Of a stretch of 64,000 nucleotides of DNA, positions 21,586-33,342 are shown piece after piece. Position 1 is the first letter of the stretch. Each line of letters opens with the position of its first letter. The notes under the pieces were generated by a model. That model worked only from the letters and a program-made list of their open reading frames with translations. It was not told the origin of the DNA and did no database searches. This stretch comes from Floccularia luteovirens (taxonomy: Eukaryota; Basidiomycota; Agaricomycetes; Agaricales; Squamanitaceae), in contig VSJF01000004.1 in assembly GCA_009739215.1 (NCBI GenBank), forward strand, positions 248,001-312,000, read 5' to 3'. The position numbers and the translations under genes are program-made.

Positions 21586-22846
21586 ATGTCAGTATTAAAC
21601 ACCAAGGCCGACCAAGGTCGTAAATATCACACGACAGCAACTGGACCAGCGCTGGAGACTGTCAACGCGCACCAGGAGGCTGCAGAACTCACGCTCTTCG
21701 GGAGTTGCTTTTGTCCTTTTGTGCAGCGTGTGTGGGTTGCGCTCGAGATTCTGGGAATGCCATATAAGGTGTGATGTGCATGCAACAACTCTAAATATGG
21801 GGTTGAGAGAAATTACTAACTGTATTTTCTTGTTCATTTCTACCAGTATTGTAAGTGTGAATCTGTATTCATATTTTTGTTATATGACTCAAGATTGGTG
21901 TATTAAATGATGAAGATGAGGTGGACCCATACATGAAACCACAAGACCTTCTCGATGTGTCACCCAAAGGTCTTGTTCCTGCTATTCGTCTTGAGAATTA
22001 TCGCCCAGCACGAGCAATTAACGAGAGCACTGTAATTCTGGAGTTCCTGGAAGAGTATGCGTCTAAGTCGCAAGTTTGATCATACCCCTCCTTATCGAAG
22101 TTGTACTAGTATCGCAATGAATAGCTCAAAACGAACAATCCTCCCACCCATCACGAACCCATGTAGGTCTCAATGATGAGTCAACATAATAATTATTAAC
22201 ACTATGACTGCTCAGACTCGCGCGCACTTGTACGCCTCCAAGCAGACCACATAAGTCGTTCACTTGTACCAACATTCTATCGCTTCCTCCAAGCCCAAGA
22301 CGCCGCCGCACAAACCAAGGCTGGTATTGAGTTTCATGAGGCACTTGCAGGGCTTGTGAGCTTGTTCGAACGTGCAGAGCGCGAACTCTTAGGCGGAGGG
22401 GAAGGTACTAGCGGCCTCGGGGAGCGTCGCGCACTCGTAAGGGGGCTAGGATTATGGGTCGAGGATGGTGATGGAGAGCTTGGATGGGCGGACGTATTGG
22501 CTAGTCCCTGTACGTATGACATACTGTTATCGAGCCGCATGTGGTATTAATTCATTTCAGGGCTTTACCGAGCTCAAGTTGTGTTGACGCATTACCGAGG
22601 ATTCGAAATGCCAAAGGGTGAACGATTCAATGGTTACTTGAAAAGGCTATTCAACCACCCCGCGTTTGCGAGAACTTGCAGTAGCGATCACTTGTACTTG
22701 GATAGTTACGAGAGGTAAATTCGCTAGTGATCATTATGCACTCATGTATTTACATAACTCATGGTGCTCCCGACAGATATGCATTTAATAGGCCAAACAC
22801 CAGCCAAGTCGCTGATGCTATCAACTCAGGACGGAACCTACCTTAA
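21586..22846 (+). CDS. glutathione S-transferase (omega-like, cysteine type)
   Basis: The thioredoxin-fold N-terminal half reads LTLFGSCFCPFVQRVWVALE with the CxxF/C active-site region typical of omega/Ure2-like fungal GSTs. Next are EVDPYMKPQDLLDVSPKG with the cis-Pro motif VPAI, and NESTVILEFLEE. The helical C-terminal half includes ALVRLQADHISRSLVPTFYR and a low-complexity LLGGGEGTSGLGERR insert. Exon 1 ends after PYK (21768); the frame to EVDPYM is restored only if a 4-nt exon TATT (21847-21850, CCAG before, GTAAGT after) is used, with the next exon starting at 21916. The last exon ends NSGRNLP at 22846. Likely role: glutathione-dependent reduction or conjugation in detoxification. Substrate is unknown. 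Confidence 0.85.
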
Positions 22847-23100
22847 AAATACAAAAAGGATATGTCATACATAACCATTGCAGGGAAGGATAGATATGTA
22901 CTATTCAAACAAGAGTTGTATATAAATGATACAAGAAATGAAAGCAAATGAAAGACTTGTAGTGGAGTAATATGAATTTGGAAACCAAGGAGTGACGGAA
23001 ATGTAAGTAGCAAGTTATGTGGTCCCATCATAAAACCAGTAAATACTAAGCATAGCACCTTCTAAACTATACCTCTGCATCCAAGAGCCGAAGTAATATG

Positions 23101-26100
23101 TTACCATCCAGACACAGGTGCAATATTCTGTCCAGCCTGAACTACACCTTTCCCAACGCTCTGCGCAATAGCCATACGTTTCTCCTCCCAAGCCTTCAAC
23201 GCTCGCAACAGCTGGATTATCTTATCCCTCTTTCCTTGACGGACATCGTTTATACTTACACTTCCCATTTTCACATCATTATCCAACAAATAATCAAACA
23301 AGCGGAACAGGCCATCCAATTTATCGTCATTCGGGCCACTTGGGAAGGCTGAATCGGGTACAGGAGGTGATGACGCTCGTCCTCTGATAGATTCTGCAAG
23401 ACGGAGTAAAGCAAGACCGCCACACAGAGGTCCGTAAGGGTCTATAATTTGTAAGGAATGTGGTAGATGGGTATTGGCCCATTCAATCAAAATTGTATCC
23501 ACAACGTTGTGCTGAACAAGAAGTGACAATTTCCAGTCAATACTTCGTCAAATAGTAAATTTTTCGAAGACGCCCACCGTAGATCGTAGAGGTTCCAATC
23601 TTCTCATTTCCCTAGATGGACGTGGTGGTGGCACTTCCATCCTCTGCGCTGTTGGAGTTTGGCTTGAGTCATCTTCCCCATCGAAAGATGTTGACTGTTG
23701 GCGTTGTTCATTTTCATCTGGGAGACCCATCAGGACTCGTGCATCCCTGCTGGACAGCTGGTTAGGATTCTCCCTACGAAGAGCCTTTTGTGTTGCGTCG
23801 CGAGCAGTTGGAGAAGGGGGTCGAGGAGCAGGGTTCATAGCTTGTGCTACGACGAGAGGGATGGTGGGAATGTTACAAGATGAAACGACAGCTTCTACAC
23901 ACGAGTTGGAGCGTCATTAGAAGCTGCCTACAATGAAGTATAACAAAATGAACGTACTTGTATAATCCCTGTCGATAGTAGCTTTCATGATTGCTTTCAT
24001 CCATTCTCTGATAATAGTCTTCTCATCCGAACTGAAGAAATGTGTCTTGTCCTGGTCGTGATCAATCCTGAAGCCGTATCTTCCAGGATCCAGAGTCTCA
24101 TCCACAGTGACTCTATAACCAACAATATTGATGTACCCCTTGATTTTCGTTTCCTAAAATCTCCATCAGTGATTGTTATTAACATCAGCTATAACTACTC
24201 ACGGATTGGCTGTTACTCCTAAGGCAGTACATGTGCTGTCCTTTGAGGACAAAGTATCTCAACTTCCAACTGTTATATCGTTCCCCTTTCTTTCTCATCC
24301 ACCCGGAGTGATCTGGATCTCCAATCTGATCGAGGATACTTTGACCCTGCTTCACTTCACCCGAGTTCGCAATGTCAACCGCTTCGGATGCGACTGCGGA
24401 ATTGATTCCGGCCGACGAGGAAGTGCGCTTGCGCAAGAGGCCATCCTTATGATCTTTGACTTTCTCCTTGTCATCATCTTTCTCCCTCTCTTTGATCTTG
24501 GTCTTTTCCTTCTCTTTTGTCTTCTCTTCCGAATTACCCAATATCGTGAACCTGTTCTGTGACTTTGGTTTTATGTCCTTGGACTCCGTCGAAGAATGTT
24601 TGGGTGAGCCCGTAGAAGTAGCCGAACGGCTATGGGCTGATGATCGTCTCATGCTTGAACTGTGTAGTCTCGGAAGACTGAAAAGGGAATTTTTATCATC
24701 AGTCTCACTAGAGCTAGTGAATTTGTCAGAACATGGTACCCAATGAAATGAAGGAATGGACAGACGAGTTGTACTTCGGGGGTGGCTTTCTTCCCCTGCC
24801 CAGTGTTAAAGTATTTCCAAATATGCTATGACGCTCTGGCTTCACACCATCCACGCTCTTCCGCGTTCGTGAATGCCCAATACTTGAACCGTCCTTATCC
24901 TTGTCCTTTTCTTTTTCTTTGTCCTTGTCCTTGTCTTTGCTCTTATCTTTGGTCTTTTCCTTTTCAGGAGAACTGGGGCGCATAGTAGGAGAGGGGATTG
25001 GGCTGAATTCCTTGGAGTGTCTCGACGAGTTGGCCATTGATTGTGTCGAATCTCGAGAGCGTCCAAACAGGCGGCGACGCATGCTCGACGTATGTGCGAC
25101 TTCACCCTGATAAGGTAAGTTAGATGGTTGAGCAATATAAGTCCGAGGAAGGACCATACCTCACTCATATGACCTCTTTCTTCATCTTCTGCTTGTTGTA
25201 AAACTTCAGATACAGATCGTGCAGTAGCCTTCAGTGCACTATCACTTGGGGAGAGCGTCAGATGGGCAGGTCTTCCCTTCTGGTATTGATATTTCGAGGA
25301 AAATTAATGAGCATCCATTCATTGCAAATAAACAAGGGAATGAACATACGGATGTTTTTCCGTTAACAGTATGGCTCGACTGTGAAGCAGCCAAACCAAT
25401 TGCCAACCCAAGAGATTGACCATTCCCATTGACATTCTTGGTAAGCTCCTCTGGCACATTAACCGGACTGTCAACTGCATTCACTGCAGATGGTCCTGGG
25501 CTCAAAGATTGTCCCTGGGATTGTGCCCATATAACGGTAGGACCAGGTCCACCACCATAACCAAATGAGCTCTGCATGCTTTGTGGATAAGCTGCACCAG
25601 ATCCAGGGAACGAGTGATGGCTTTGACTCTGACTCTGCGTACGCGAATGTACTTGCGAGTTCGGCGAGAGCGGTGATAACTCTGGTTGGTCGGAGTATAT
25701 GATCGATGGTGGACGACGTAGGTCTGTGATCGCATTGGCGATACGCATGCGTTTCCCGAATGCCAAAATTCCAATTTCAGACTTTAGTAGGTTTACATCT
25801 AGCTCAAGAAGTACATCTCCTGTTATCTCTTGCTCTGCAAAGAATGAAATTTCGATCGAAGGTTAGCGGTGTGATTGTGACAGTGAAAAACGCATGAATA
25901 CAGACCGATAAACTTGTTACACACATCTTGATCAAATCCTTTGCTTCGGAGCCAATCAGCAACTTCGTCAACAGTCCAATCTGAGGTTGATCGTTTGTCC
26001 TTCCTCATATCTTCAACGAGGGTACGTTGCGCGGACGAGGCAGTAAGTGGAGTTTGATTGCTGGTCGTCACGGGGTGTTGTAGAAAAGTAACTGGCATTG

Positions 26101-27666
26101 AAACTGATTCAGCACTATTGTGTTTGGAAGTAGTTCGTCCAGAAGAGGCAGAAACAGTGGTAGCAAGGCTTTCTGTCCCAACCGAAGGGGGAGGTGTCCC
26201 ATTTACAAGACCACGTTGTGTAAGGCTGTCATGAGTTGTTTCAGGGACTGGGAATGGCACAGGGTTGGGTGGCGTAGAGGTTGTGTCCTGCTGCTGCGTG
26301 TTGTTTGATGGAGGTGAGGATGGGAATGTCGAGATGAACCAGCTGCTCTGCTTTTTAATTATAGGGTCCTCAGCGGTGGGCGGTTTGTGATCCTCAATTT
26401 CGGTAGGAGGAGCAGGTTCGGGAATGTGTTGTTCCACAGCAGGTGGCGTTTGCACTAATGATTGGTCCTGTTGTTTACGTGCAACTTGTGTGTCAACCGA
26501 CTCAACAGTAGAGGAGGCAGTCGTCGTGTCGGTCATCTCCTCCTTTTCGTGCGTATGTATTCCGTTCCCTTTGGCATTGACATCGCTTTCATTTTCGTCC
26601 TCCTCCAGAATGTAAGAATGGTTGCGTGGCAGCTTGTTCGCCTGCGTGAATTCTGAGTGATCGTGAACATGTTCATCATCACTTTCATCACTGTAGTCGA
26701 CTTCTATGGGGGGTGCGGATCTCCTGTCATTCATGATCGCCTCCAGTTTCTCCGCTTCTTCTATGGCCTTCCTGGCCTTCTCCGCAAGTTTAGCACGCAT
26801 ATCCTTATGCGAGCTATCGCCATTGACATGGTTCGTATCCATATCACTGAGGTCGAACTCCGTGTCTGTTTCACCTTCTGTGTCCTGATCGTCTCGAGTG
26901 CTTCCGAAGCTGAAACTGCGTCCACCATCAGCATCGCCATTGTCTCCGCGACCAAGTTGTTCAATCGCCTTCTGCACGTCTGTCATGGTTGCCTTCATTA
27001 CTTCTCCATCGCCTCCTGGATTTCCATTTTGGGGGTGCCCAGAGTTATCATATTGATGATTTTCGTTACTATCCAAAATAACGGCTGGAGTTTTTGGTAC
27101 TGGAGATATTATATTTACATCCCTTCCGGTGGGGACGGGAGACCCCGACTCAGATACTTCATCCAGTGGGAGTAGTCCCCCACGTCCAGGTGTTTGGTCT
27201 GTAATTGGCGCAGAAACGGTGTTTTCGGAGGACGAGGATGAGGAATGAGCGAGAGCATCACCCGCGGGTGGTGCAGGAGTAGTATAGCTTTGAGGAAAGA
27301 GCCCAACTTTACCAGCTAGATTACGTCCCTGTATTAAGAACGTTATACCCATCATTAGTAACACTTCAGTGATTGTGAAGAACATTTGATATGAGAACCA
27401 CAAAGTCTGGTTCTTTTATCATGGAAAAGGAGAAAGTCGGGGGCCATGAGTTGTCTCATGCGTAAAGGAGAAAAATACTCCTTAATTTCTACCCCTCGAC
27501 TTGCAAGCGGTACTATGAAGACAATGAAGAGAGGGCTTACCTGCCACCATCCGTCGCCATATAGATCATCCTTCTCGACGACCTCGATTCGCTCCCCCGC
27601 AAGGAAAGAAACTTCGTCCTCGTGTTCCGGGAGGAAGTCGTGGAGTGCGTATACGTATTCAGGCAT
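23101..27666 (-). CDS. SH3-SAM-PH scaffold (Boi1/Boi2-like polarity protein) with CH-like C-terminus
   Basis: The N-terminal SH3 domain begins YVYALHDFLPEHEDEVSFLAG and ends GRNLAGKVGLFPQSYT. A long disordered, Ser/Pro/acidic region follows. Then comes a SAM domain (WTVDEVADWLRSKGFDQDVC, continuing ELDVNLLKSEIGILAFGKRM). A second linker is very rich in Lys/Glu/Asp (24450-24560 and 24890-24960). The PH domain reads HSGWMRKKGERYNSWKLRYF, then GFRIDHDQDKTHFFSSDEKT. The final exon (23101 to about 23505) resembles a calponin-homology fold: ILIEWANTHLPHSLQ, GLFRLFDYLLDNDVKMGSVS, IIQLLRALKAWEEKR. A 66-nt in-frame intron carries a TGA before it. Boi proteins bind Cdc42/Bem1 and membrane lipids at growing tips. 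That role is inferred from domain order. Confidence 0.8.
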
Positions 27667-28285
27667 CAGAATATAACTTATTCCGACAATGTCCTTCCAG
27701 CCTGTTCGCCCAGGGCTTTAGGGTGTGATGAAGAAGATATCGGTAGTATATGTGCTGTAGTTCGTAGATAAAGAGGAGGAAGGGTGATGGGGAGACGTTG
27801 TATAGGACAATGCCAAGCACGTTCTTTGCGGTGACCTCGTTGAATGTGAAATGAGAATCGAATAAGACGGCGTGTATTTGTTCCTTTCCATAAAAGGAGG
27901 TTAACAAGGAAGTCCCGAGTATACAACCGAGGCTGTGTACCTCAGTAACTATCAAAATCGCAACGCACTAAAATATGTGTAGTATATGAGGGAGCAAAGT
28001 AATGTGTAGTATACAACAAATGGGACAACGGACGTGAGAGCTATGGAGATGGTTATCCACAGCAGCAGTGTATCACCTCAAGTTGGCACGTGTGTCGGGG
28101 TCATCATTGTTGCTGCAGCACAACCTCAGATGTGATCAGTACCACCTCACAGCACCACCAGGCTTTGCAGGCTATGGACTAATTATAAGCTTCTCATATA
28201 CTCTGCGTTCTACCTCGAGAAGGCTAACTTCATTAAGTACCAGCCTAGAATAGCACAGCATTGGCCGGCTACTGAAACTACAAAG
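27667..28285. other. intergenic, upstream of SH3-SAM-PH gene
   Basis: Presumed promoter region of the minus-strand scaffold gene. No coding or repeat signal was noticed. Confidence 0.4.
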
Positions 28286-28444
28286 ATGGACAGTCAAATA
28301 CATGATATTGATACTCTTCTCAATGTTGAAAGAAACTCTAGGGTGAGTACTCTACCTGCTAATCATGTCCCAAATCCGGATACAACAGCCTCAAACTAGT
28401 TGGGCGAGCCTGACCTCATTGTTATCCTCGTCGAGGACAGGTAA
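28286..28444 (+). CDS. possible very short spliced ORF
   Basis: ATG at 28286 gives MDSQIHDIDTLLNVERNSR. A clean GTGAGT donor at 28343 and a CTAG acceptor at 28399 lead to LGEPDLIVILVEDR and a TAA, 33 residues in all. The splice sites and the conserved-looking composition make it more than random, but the length is minimal. It could be the 5' end of a larger lost gene, since CAG|GTAAAC at the stop also resembles a donor. I do not recognise the family. Confidence 0.25.
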
Positions 28445-28618
28445 ACATTCTTCAGGAAGGAATTACCAATCTGCAACAGTCCATGAGTAGATAGAATCCA
28501 CCTAAATATTTTCGTAATCGCTCACAAGCCAAACATAAGTGCATTAATAAAAGCGTCTGCGAAAGTGGATGGCAAAAACCGGAACCGTCATCAGTAGAAG
28601 ATTGAATGAACAAGTCTT

Positions 28619-28946
28619 GAGTTTACATTTAGAATACAAATGCCAAGGTTTCCGTAGTGTTGCAAGGAATGAGGTATCCCCCATGTCCATCTGGCTTCGC
28701 TCCCTCAATTGCTGCATGAAGTGCAGTAGCATCAGACTTTAGCATAAGCGTGAAGGTACTTCCTGTAGTATAGTGTAAAGCAGTAGAAATTATTCGTATT
28801 CTCCGGAGCCTACCTGTGTCGAAGATGACTTAATGCCATCCTGCAAACCGGAAATATTCTCCCCATTGGAAGTGGCACTATCCCATGCAACACTCCAAAA
28901 CCCGGGTTGCAAGTTGTGCAATTTGACCACTGTTGAACTATCACTG
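28619..28946 (-). pseudogene. aspartic protease (A1-like) C-terminal relic
   Basis: On the minus strand an exon reads LHNLQPGFWSVAWDS followed by NGENISGLQ, resembling the pepsin-family strand before the second catalytic Asp. A later exon reads DATALHAAIEGAKPDGHGGY then LIPCNTTETLAFVF and a stop. The IPC motif with preceding AIHAAIPGA-like helix is typical of fungal A1 proteases. The DTGT motif expected between them is absent (KSSSTQ, intron, GSTFTL) and the protein stops early. I read it as a decayed remnant. The upstream half was not found. Confidence 0.4.
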
Positions 28947-30651
28947 GATTCTAAATATATATGTGGTGATTAAATCATCATTAGATAAAAGTAGCAGACA
29001 CAGCTTACGAGCATGCCTTAGCTACAGCGAATGGTTTGTGGCAATCATTGTGAACCTTCCTTGAACAGTCTAAAAGTGTGTATAGGTCATGACATGTTCA
29101 AATAGGATATTGCGAATACCGAGGTAGGCGCACCGAGCTCTCGTAGTCGGTTCATAACTAGGATATTTCAGAATAACCATTTCGGCTCCATTTCGAACTC
29201 TCGGGGGTGGCTCCAATACTATCCACTGCGGAGCTGTTGAATAATCTCTCAGACACATCTCCCGTTGAAAATATCCTTTCTTGCATAGCCAAGGAGTAGG
29301 CTAGGATAGTGCTAGACCCTACACCACAGGTGATGTGTATAGAACGTGTGGGGTTCGTGGAGATATGGTCTGATACAGACCTGTGTTTGACTTGTTAGTA
29401 CAGAAGCTTCGGAAACTGATGTCCACCAATCTTTCATTGAACTGAAAAATCAAAGTAGTTTGAAAAAAAAGTTGTATTCACCTTGCGCAACTGCTCTTAC
29501 AATGTCACCGAATAATCATAAAGATGTATGATTACTCTTCATACGACCCTATGATTATCACCAATCCACTATCCAGTTAGAGAGCTAATAAAACATATCT
29601 AGTCACAACTAGAGGCGATAAACAGTCAAGGTATGGAACTACCTTAGCAAGTGTTGCGTGCAGACAATGAACTTACAAATACTCATTCGCTGTTTTCCAT
29701 CCTAATCTACCTGTCATTATCGATTCAATGGCAGTGAAGATGGTATAGTGAAAATTTGCACGCACCCAATAGGAAATACTTGAGTTATGCTTTGTATACG
29801 TAAGTAGCCCAAAACCCAGTGTCCTATACGGTAACGTACAAAAAATATCCGAAGACAATTTAGTTTCCAATGGCTTGGGACCAAAGTTTTCGTTACCTCC
29901 ATCCCCCCATTCACCTAATGGTCGTTTTGGTTACTGTCGTGAGAGATGGAGAGTATATTGAGTTTGCACCCACTTGCTCGACGGAACGAGGCACATGGCA
30001 ATGCTGTTTCCTTCCCTTAGGCTCCAGGCATACAAAAGCTTTAGGGAAAAAGGCGGTGTTGATATGAAAGGTGCTGGAACTGGAGCTGGGAATCAGGCGA
30101 AATCATCAGGTGCATCTATGTTCAAGTTGACGCCATAAATACGAGTTATGCCTGTGTAGGTATACTGGTAACTTGTTGTAATAGGAGAGTCCACAAAATG
30201 CATGGATTATATGCGAGCACGATGGGAAGAGTTTGTGCAATCATATTCGGAACGTCTTGCGTGGTGGTAGTTATTATGTTGTGGGTCAAGCAAGCTTCAG
30301 GCCGGTTGGATATTTTGCACATCAAAAGTTCTGTACTAGACGCATGCGGCATATAGCCCACAGATTATTGTGTTTCCATTGTTCATATGTGGGTACCACA
30401 CCTGATAGCGATTTGTAGAGTGACATGCCTCTGCCATTTATATGTGTTTTGTTGAAATATGATGTTATATAAATGTAATTATAAACATTTGCAAAACATC
30501 ATGCATCAGTCGTTGAAAATCTTTGGTTCGCGATTAGGTTAAGATAAGATTCGATCTACGCTTCGTTAAATTTTACTTGCCATGAACGTCCACCTTCTCT
30601 GTGGCGCACCCAATTTGCACCTCTTCACAGTCTAGTCCATACTGATAGTCG
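28947..30651. other. gene-poor interval
   Basis: About 1.7 kb of AT-rich sequence. Short ORFs on the minus strand (for example 29673-29870) lack family resemblance. It may include more of the decayed protease. No terminal repeats were recognised. Confidence 0.4.
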
Positions 30652-32758
30652 ATGTCTACAGACGAATCTATCAACATCGTCAAATCCAATGATCCATCGC
30701 CTAATGCTAACTTCTTTCTCACTTTCCCTCCATTCCCGGAAGCACCGAGCGGTGTCAAGATAATCCCTTACAAGGAATTCAAAGAGAAAGGCATACAAAT
30801 ATTCTCAGGTGAAGCCGGGAACGAGCTTGATGGGTTGGGAATCCCCACCGTGGAACTGCGCATACAACACGAAACAGATGCCTGCAAATCAGATGCCTAC
30901 AGGAAGAGGCAGATGAAGGAAAAAAAGACTAAAATGCTAAGAATGCTGGCAGGTAACACGAAGCAAGAATGGTGGGAGCGTTGGGAAGATTCAGAATCTC
31001 TGCGATTGGAAGGTTATGACCCGTATGTATATCCATCGGTGTACTGGTTGGAAGCTTTTCGATTAGCACATTCTTTCAGGAATCAGACACGTCTTGATAA
31101 TTTACAACAAGCTGCCTTTGACTTCAAAAACGGCAGAAGTTGGCCTGCACCATCCACTCATGTAGGCTATTTGTGGGACCAGGTTCGTCTCCACCCGTCA
31201 ATTTTTTCCAATGAATTCACCTTTTCCGCAGTTCCGACTCTACTCTGGTCTTCTTAGTATTACACCCATATGGAATAGGACAGATCAGGAAGAGTCAGAG
31301 AATGTAGAGAAAGTCAGAGATCCATCTTCAGACAATGAGTCCGATTCGGATGAGATACTACAGGATGTCGTATTAGACAACCAGCTAGCCGACGACCAGA
31401 AACCTAAACGTCGCCAAAAGCCTAGGCCTCCATATGCTGCGTATGGCGAAGACCCTATTCCTGTTGATAGTGATGAACGGGTTCAGGAGTTATTGGAAGA
31501 GGAGGCAGCAAAGAAAGAACTCAGGCTTATGTCCTTCTTGAACAATCCTGAGCACTCGATCAAAGTTTTCTTATCATCATATATGAGAGAACAAGGCTTG
31601 AATTGGTACATTGAACAACTTTTCTTACTTTCATTTCGTTGATCGTGATAATCTGTTTGAAGGACAGAGCGCTATCTGGATACAATGCCACGGGTGCTTT
31701 TGTTCTTTGTCAATTATCTGCTACGGAATCGGGTCTTACCTGAAGCGTCCTATGAAAGAAGTCTGCGCCGCTCCGTGGACGTCATAAATCTCGCACTGAA
31801 GGAGCTTCCGCTCACTTCCAAAATTTCAAAAACGTATCCGGACAAGTTTAGTCTTGCTTGTATGGAGTGCTGGGGAAGCAAATCCGATTCTTATAAAAGT
31901 GTTTTTTTTGCCAGCGATAACAAAACTGGATTTTCTGATCAGGATAATGAAGACAACAAGCATACAGCTGAGATTCCTATGTCTTCTGATAGCATTTCGG
32001 ACAAATCTGGCAATGAAGTATTTTCTCCTGAAGAAAAAGAACATGTATTCGATCCCACATCTGTGAAAATAATAGAAGACATCCCGGACGACCTTCCAGC
32101 ACCCAGTTGGGACTTTGGCAGCCCCAACAATCTCATCTCCCTATTAGGTCCCTCCGCGATCCCGCTAACACATACCACAGGAGTTGTAGAACTCTCTGTA
32201 AGGCGCATACAATCGCTTATTCCCCCTCCTTCAAACACTCCTGTACCTCCCTTTGCTGGAAGCGATACTCCCTTCGAGCCAGACCCTGATGGTGTCGAGC
32301 TCGAGCTCGAAAGGCGTTTCGCAAAGGTTGTGCTTTCACCCTGGCTTGGATGGGATCAGGATGAGATGTTAGATCTTTCCCAGCCGAAGATCTTACCGGA
32401 GTCGAGGGGTCTTGTTGTCCAAGCTGATGACCTAAAAGAGGAAACTCCTCCAGCAGGTGGCACAGGAGTCCCTAGTAATGCCACTTCTATCATGGATGAC
32501 ATAACGTTACTTGTCGATCCATCCAAGCTGGAGATACTGAGCGTGGGCATGGGTCTTGCTGGCACTTGGGTCCAGTTGGCTAGGAAACAAGATATTGAAC
32601 CTGATTCACCGGATAAAGATGGTGAGCAAGGAGGGCAAATCAAGAAGAAGAAAAAGAAGAGTAAAGGGAAATCTAAAAAGCCTTCATTTTGGTATTTGGA
32701 TGATCTGGTCTCGGCTATTCCTAGCTATTGGGCTGTCCAAAAAGATGATGAAACCTGA
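30652..32758 (+). CDS. conserved protein of unrecognised family, paralogue 1
   Basis: Three exons: one from 30652, a second beginning FRLYSGLL near 31233, and a third starting after GLNW (W-T-E-R-Y-L-D, acceptor GAAG at about 31664). It begins TFPPFPEAPSGVKIIPYKEF. Landmarks shared with the protein at 47970-50292: KIIPY/KIIPF, GIPT, WWE, F-R-L-Y-x-G-L, VFLSSYMREQG, LLRNRVLPEASYERSL, TELPLTSK-like (KELPLTSK), LLGPSAIPLTHTTG, VVLSPWLGWD, DDITLLVDP and VGMGLAGTWVQLARK. An acidic Asp/Glu/Ser segment follows exon 2, and a Lys-rich tract (about 12 of 15 residues) precedes the C-terminus. No catalytic motif, membrane segment or known domain was recognised. The two-gene conservation shows it is a real family. 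It sits 584 nt upstream of the first DUF4470-MYND gene on the same strand. Confidence 0.8.
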
Positions 32759-33342
32759 CTTCTTTGCAATGCAGGTGGTATGTGTGTTTCGAAATGTAAA
32801 TGTGATTTGTTTATTAGCGGAATTCTTACGAAGTGTACTTTAACCTGTTGTACTGTGCACATAAAAACTGGATGTGTATTGCTGTACCGATCCCACATAC
32901 TCGGGTGGGTGCTTATTATACATTTGTTTGTTCCCTGAGCTAATTTAGGGAAAGCCCGTTTTGTACCTTTCACTTTTACCATGATGTTCGACTGCAATCT
33001 GGCACCTCACTAAGAGAATAGTAGGAAGCTCTTTTGGTTCCTCAATACATTCAAACTCAAGCGGCGGGCCACATGTTCGGACTGGAACTACATTCTTGTG
33101 ACTTGAATATCACATTGGCGCCAACATCTCAATCTGGTGACTCGAGAACAATTCAAACCAGCCTGGAATTTCACCATTTCACAATCTTCTTTGACTTCCC
33201 CGCAGCATTACGAATCATGTAAATTTCCGCCGAACCTATATGTCCAGTTTAAGGTTTTACACGAGGCAACCATGTTATATTTTAACCGGATTATCTGGCC
33301 AATGTCTATAACCCTAGGACTTCCCGTCACCCAGAGGTTCCA
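32759..33342. other. intergenic between paralogue 1 and first DUF4470-MYND gene
   Basis: About 580 nt, no coding signal. It probably contains the 3' end of the upstream gene and the promoter of the next gene, which is co-oriented. Confidence 0.4.

Noticed and set aside
26120..27175. Long plus-strand ORFs opposite the SH3-SAM-PH gene
   Set aside because: Antisense shadows of the disordered, Ser/Asp-rich linker with no domain resemblance.
30652..32758. Assigning the bracket proteins to the Argonaute-chaperone Arb1 family
   Set aside because: The GW tract made this tempting, but the conserved blocks do not match what I know of Arb1, so no family name is given.
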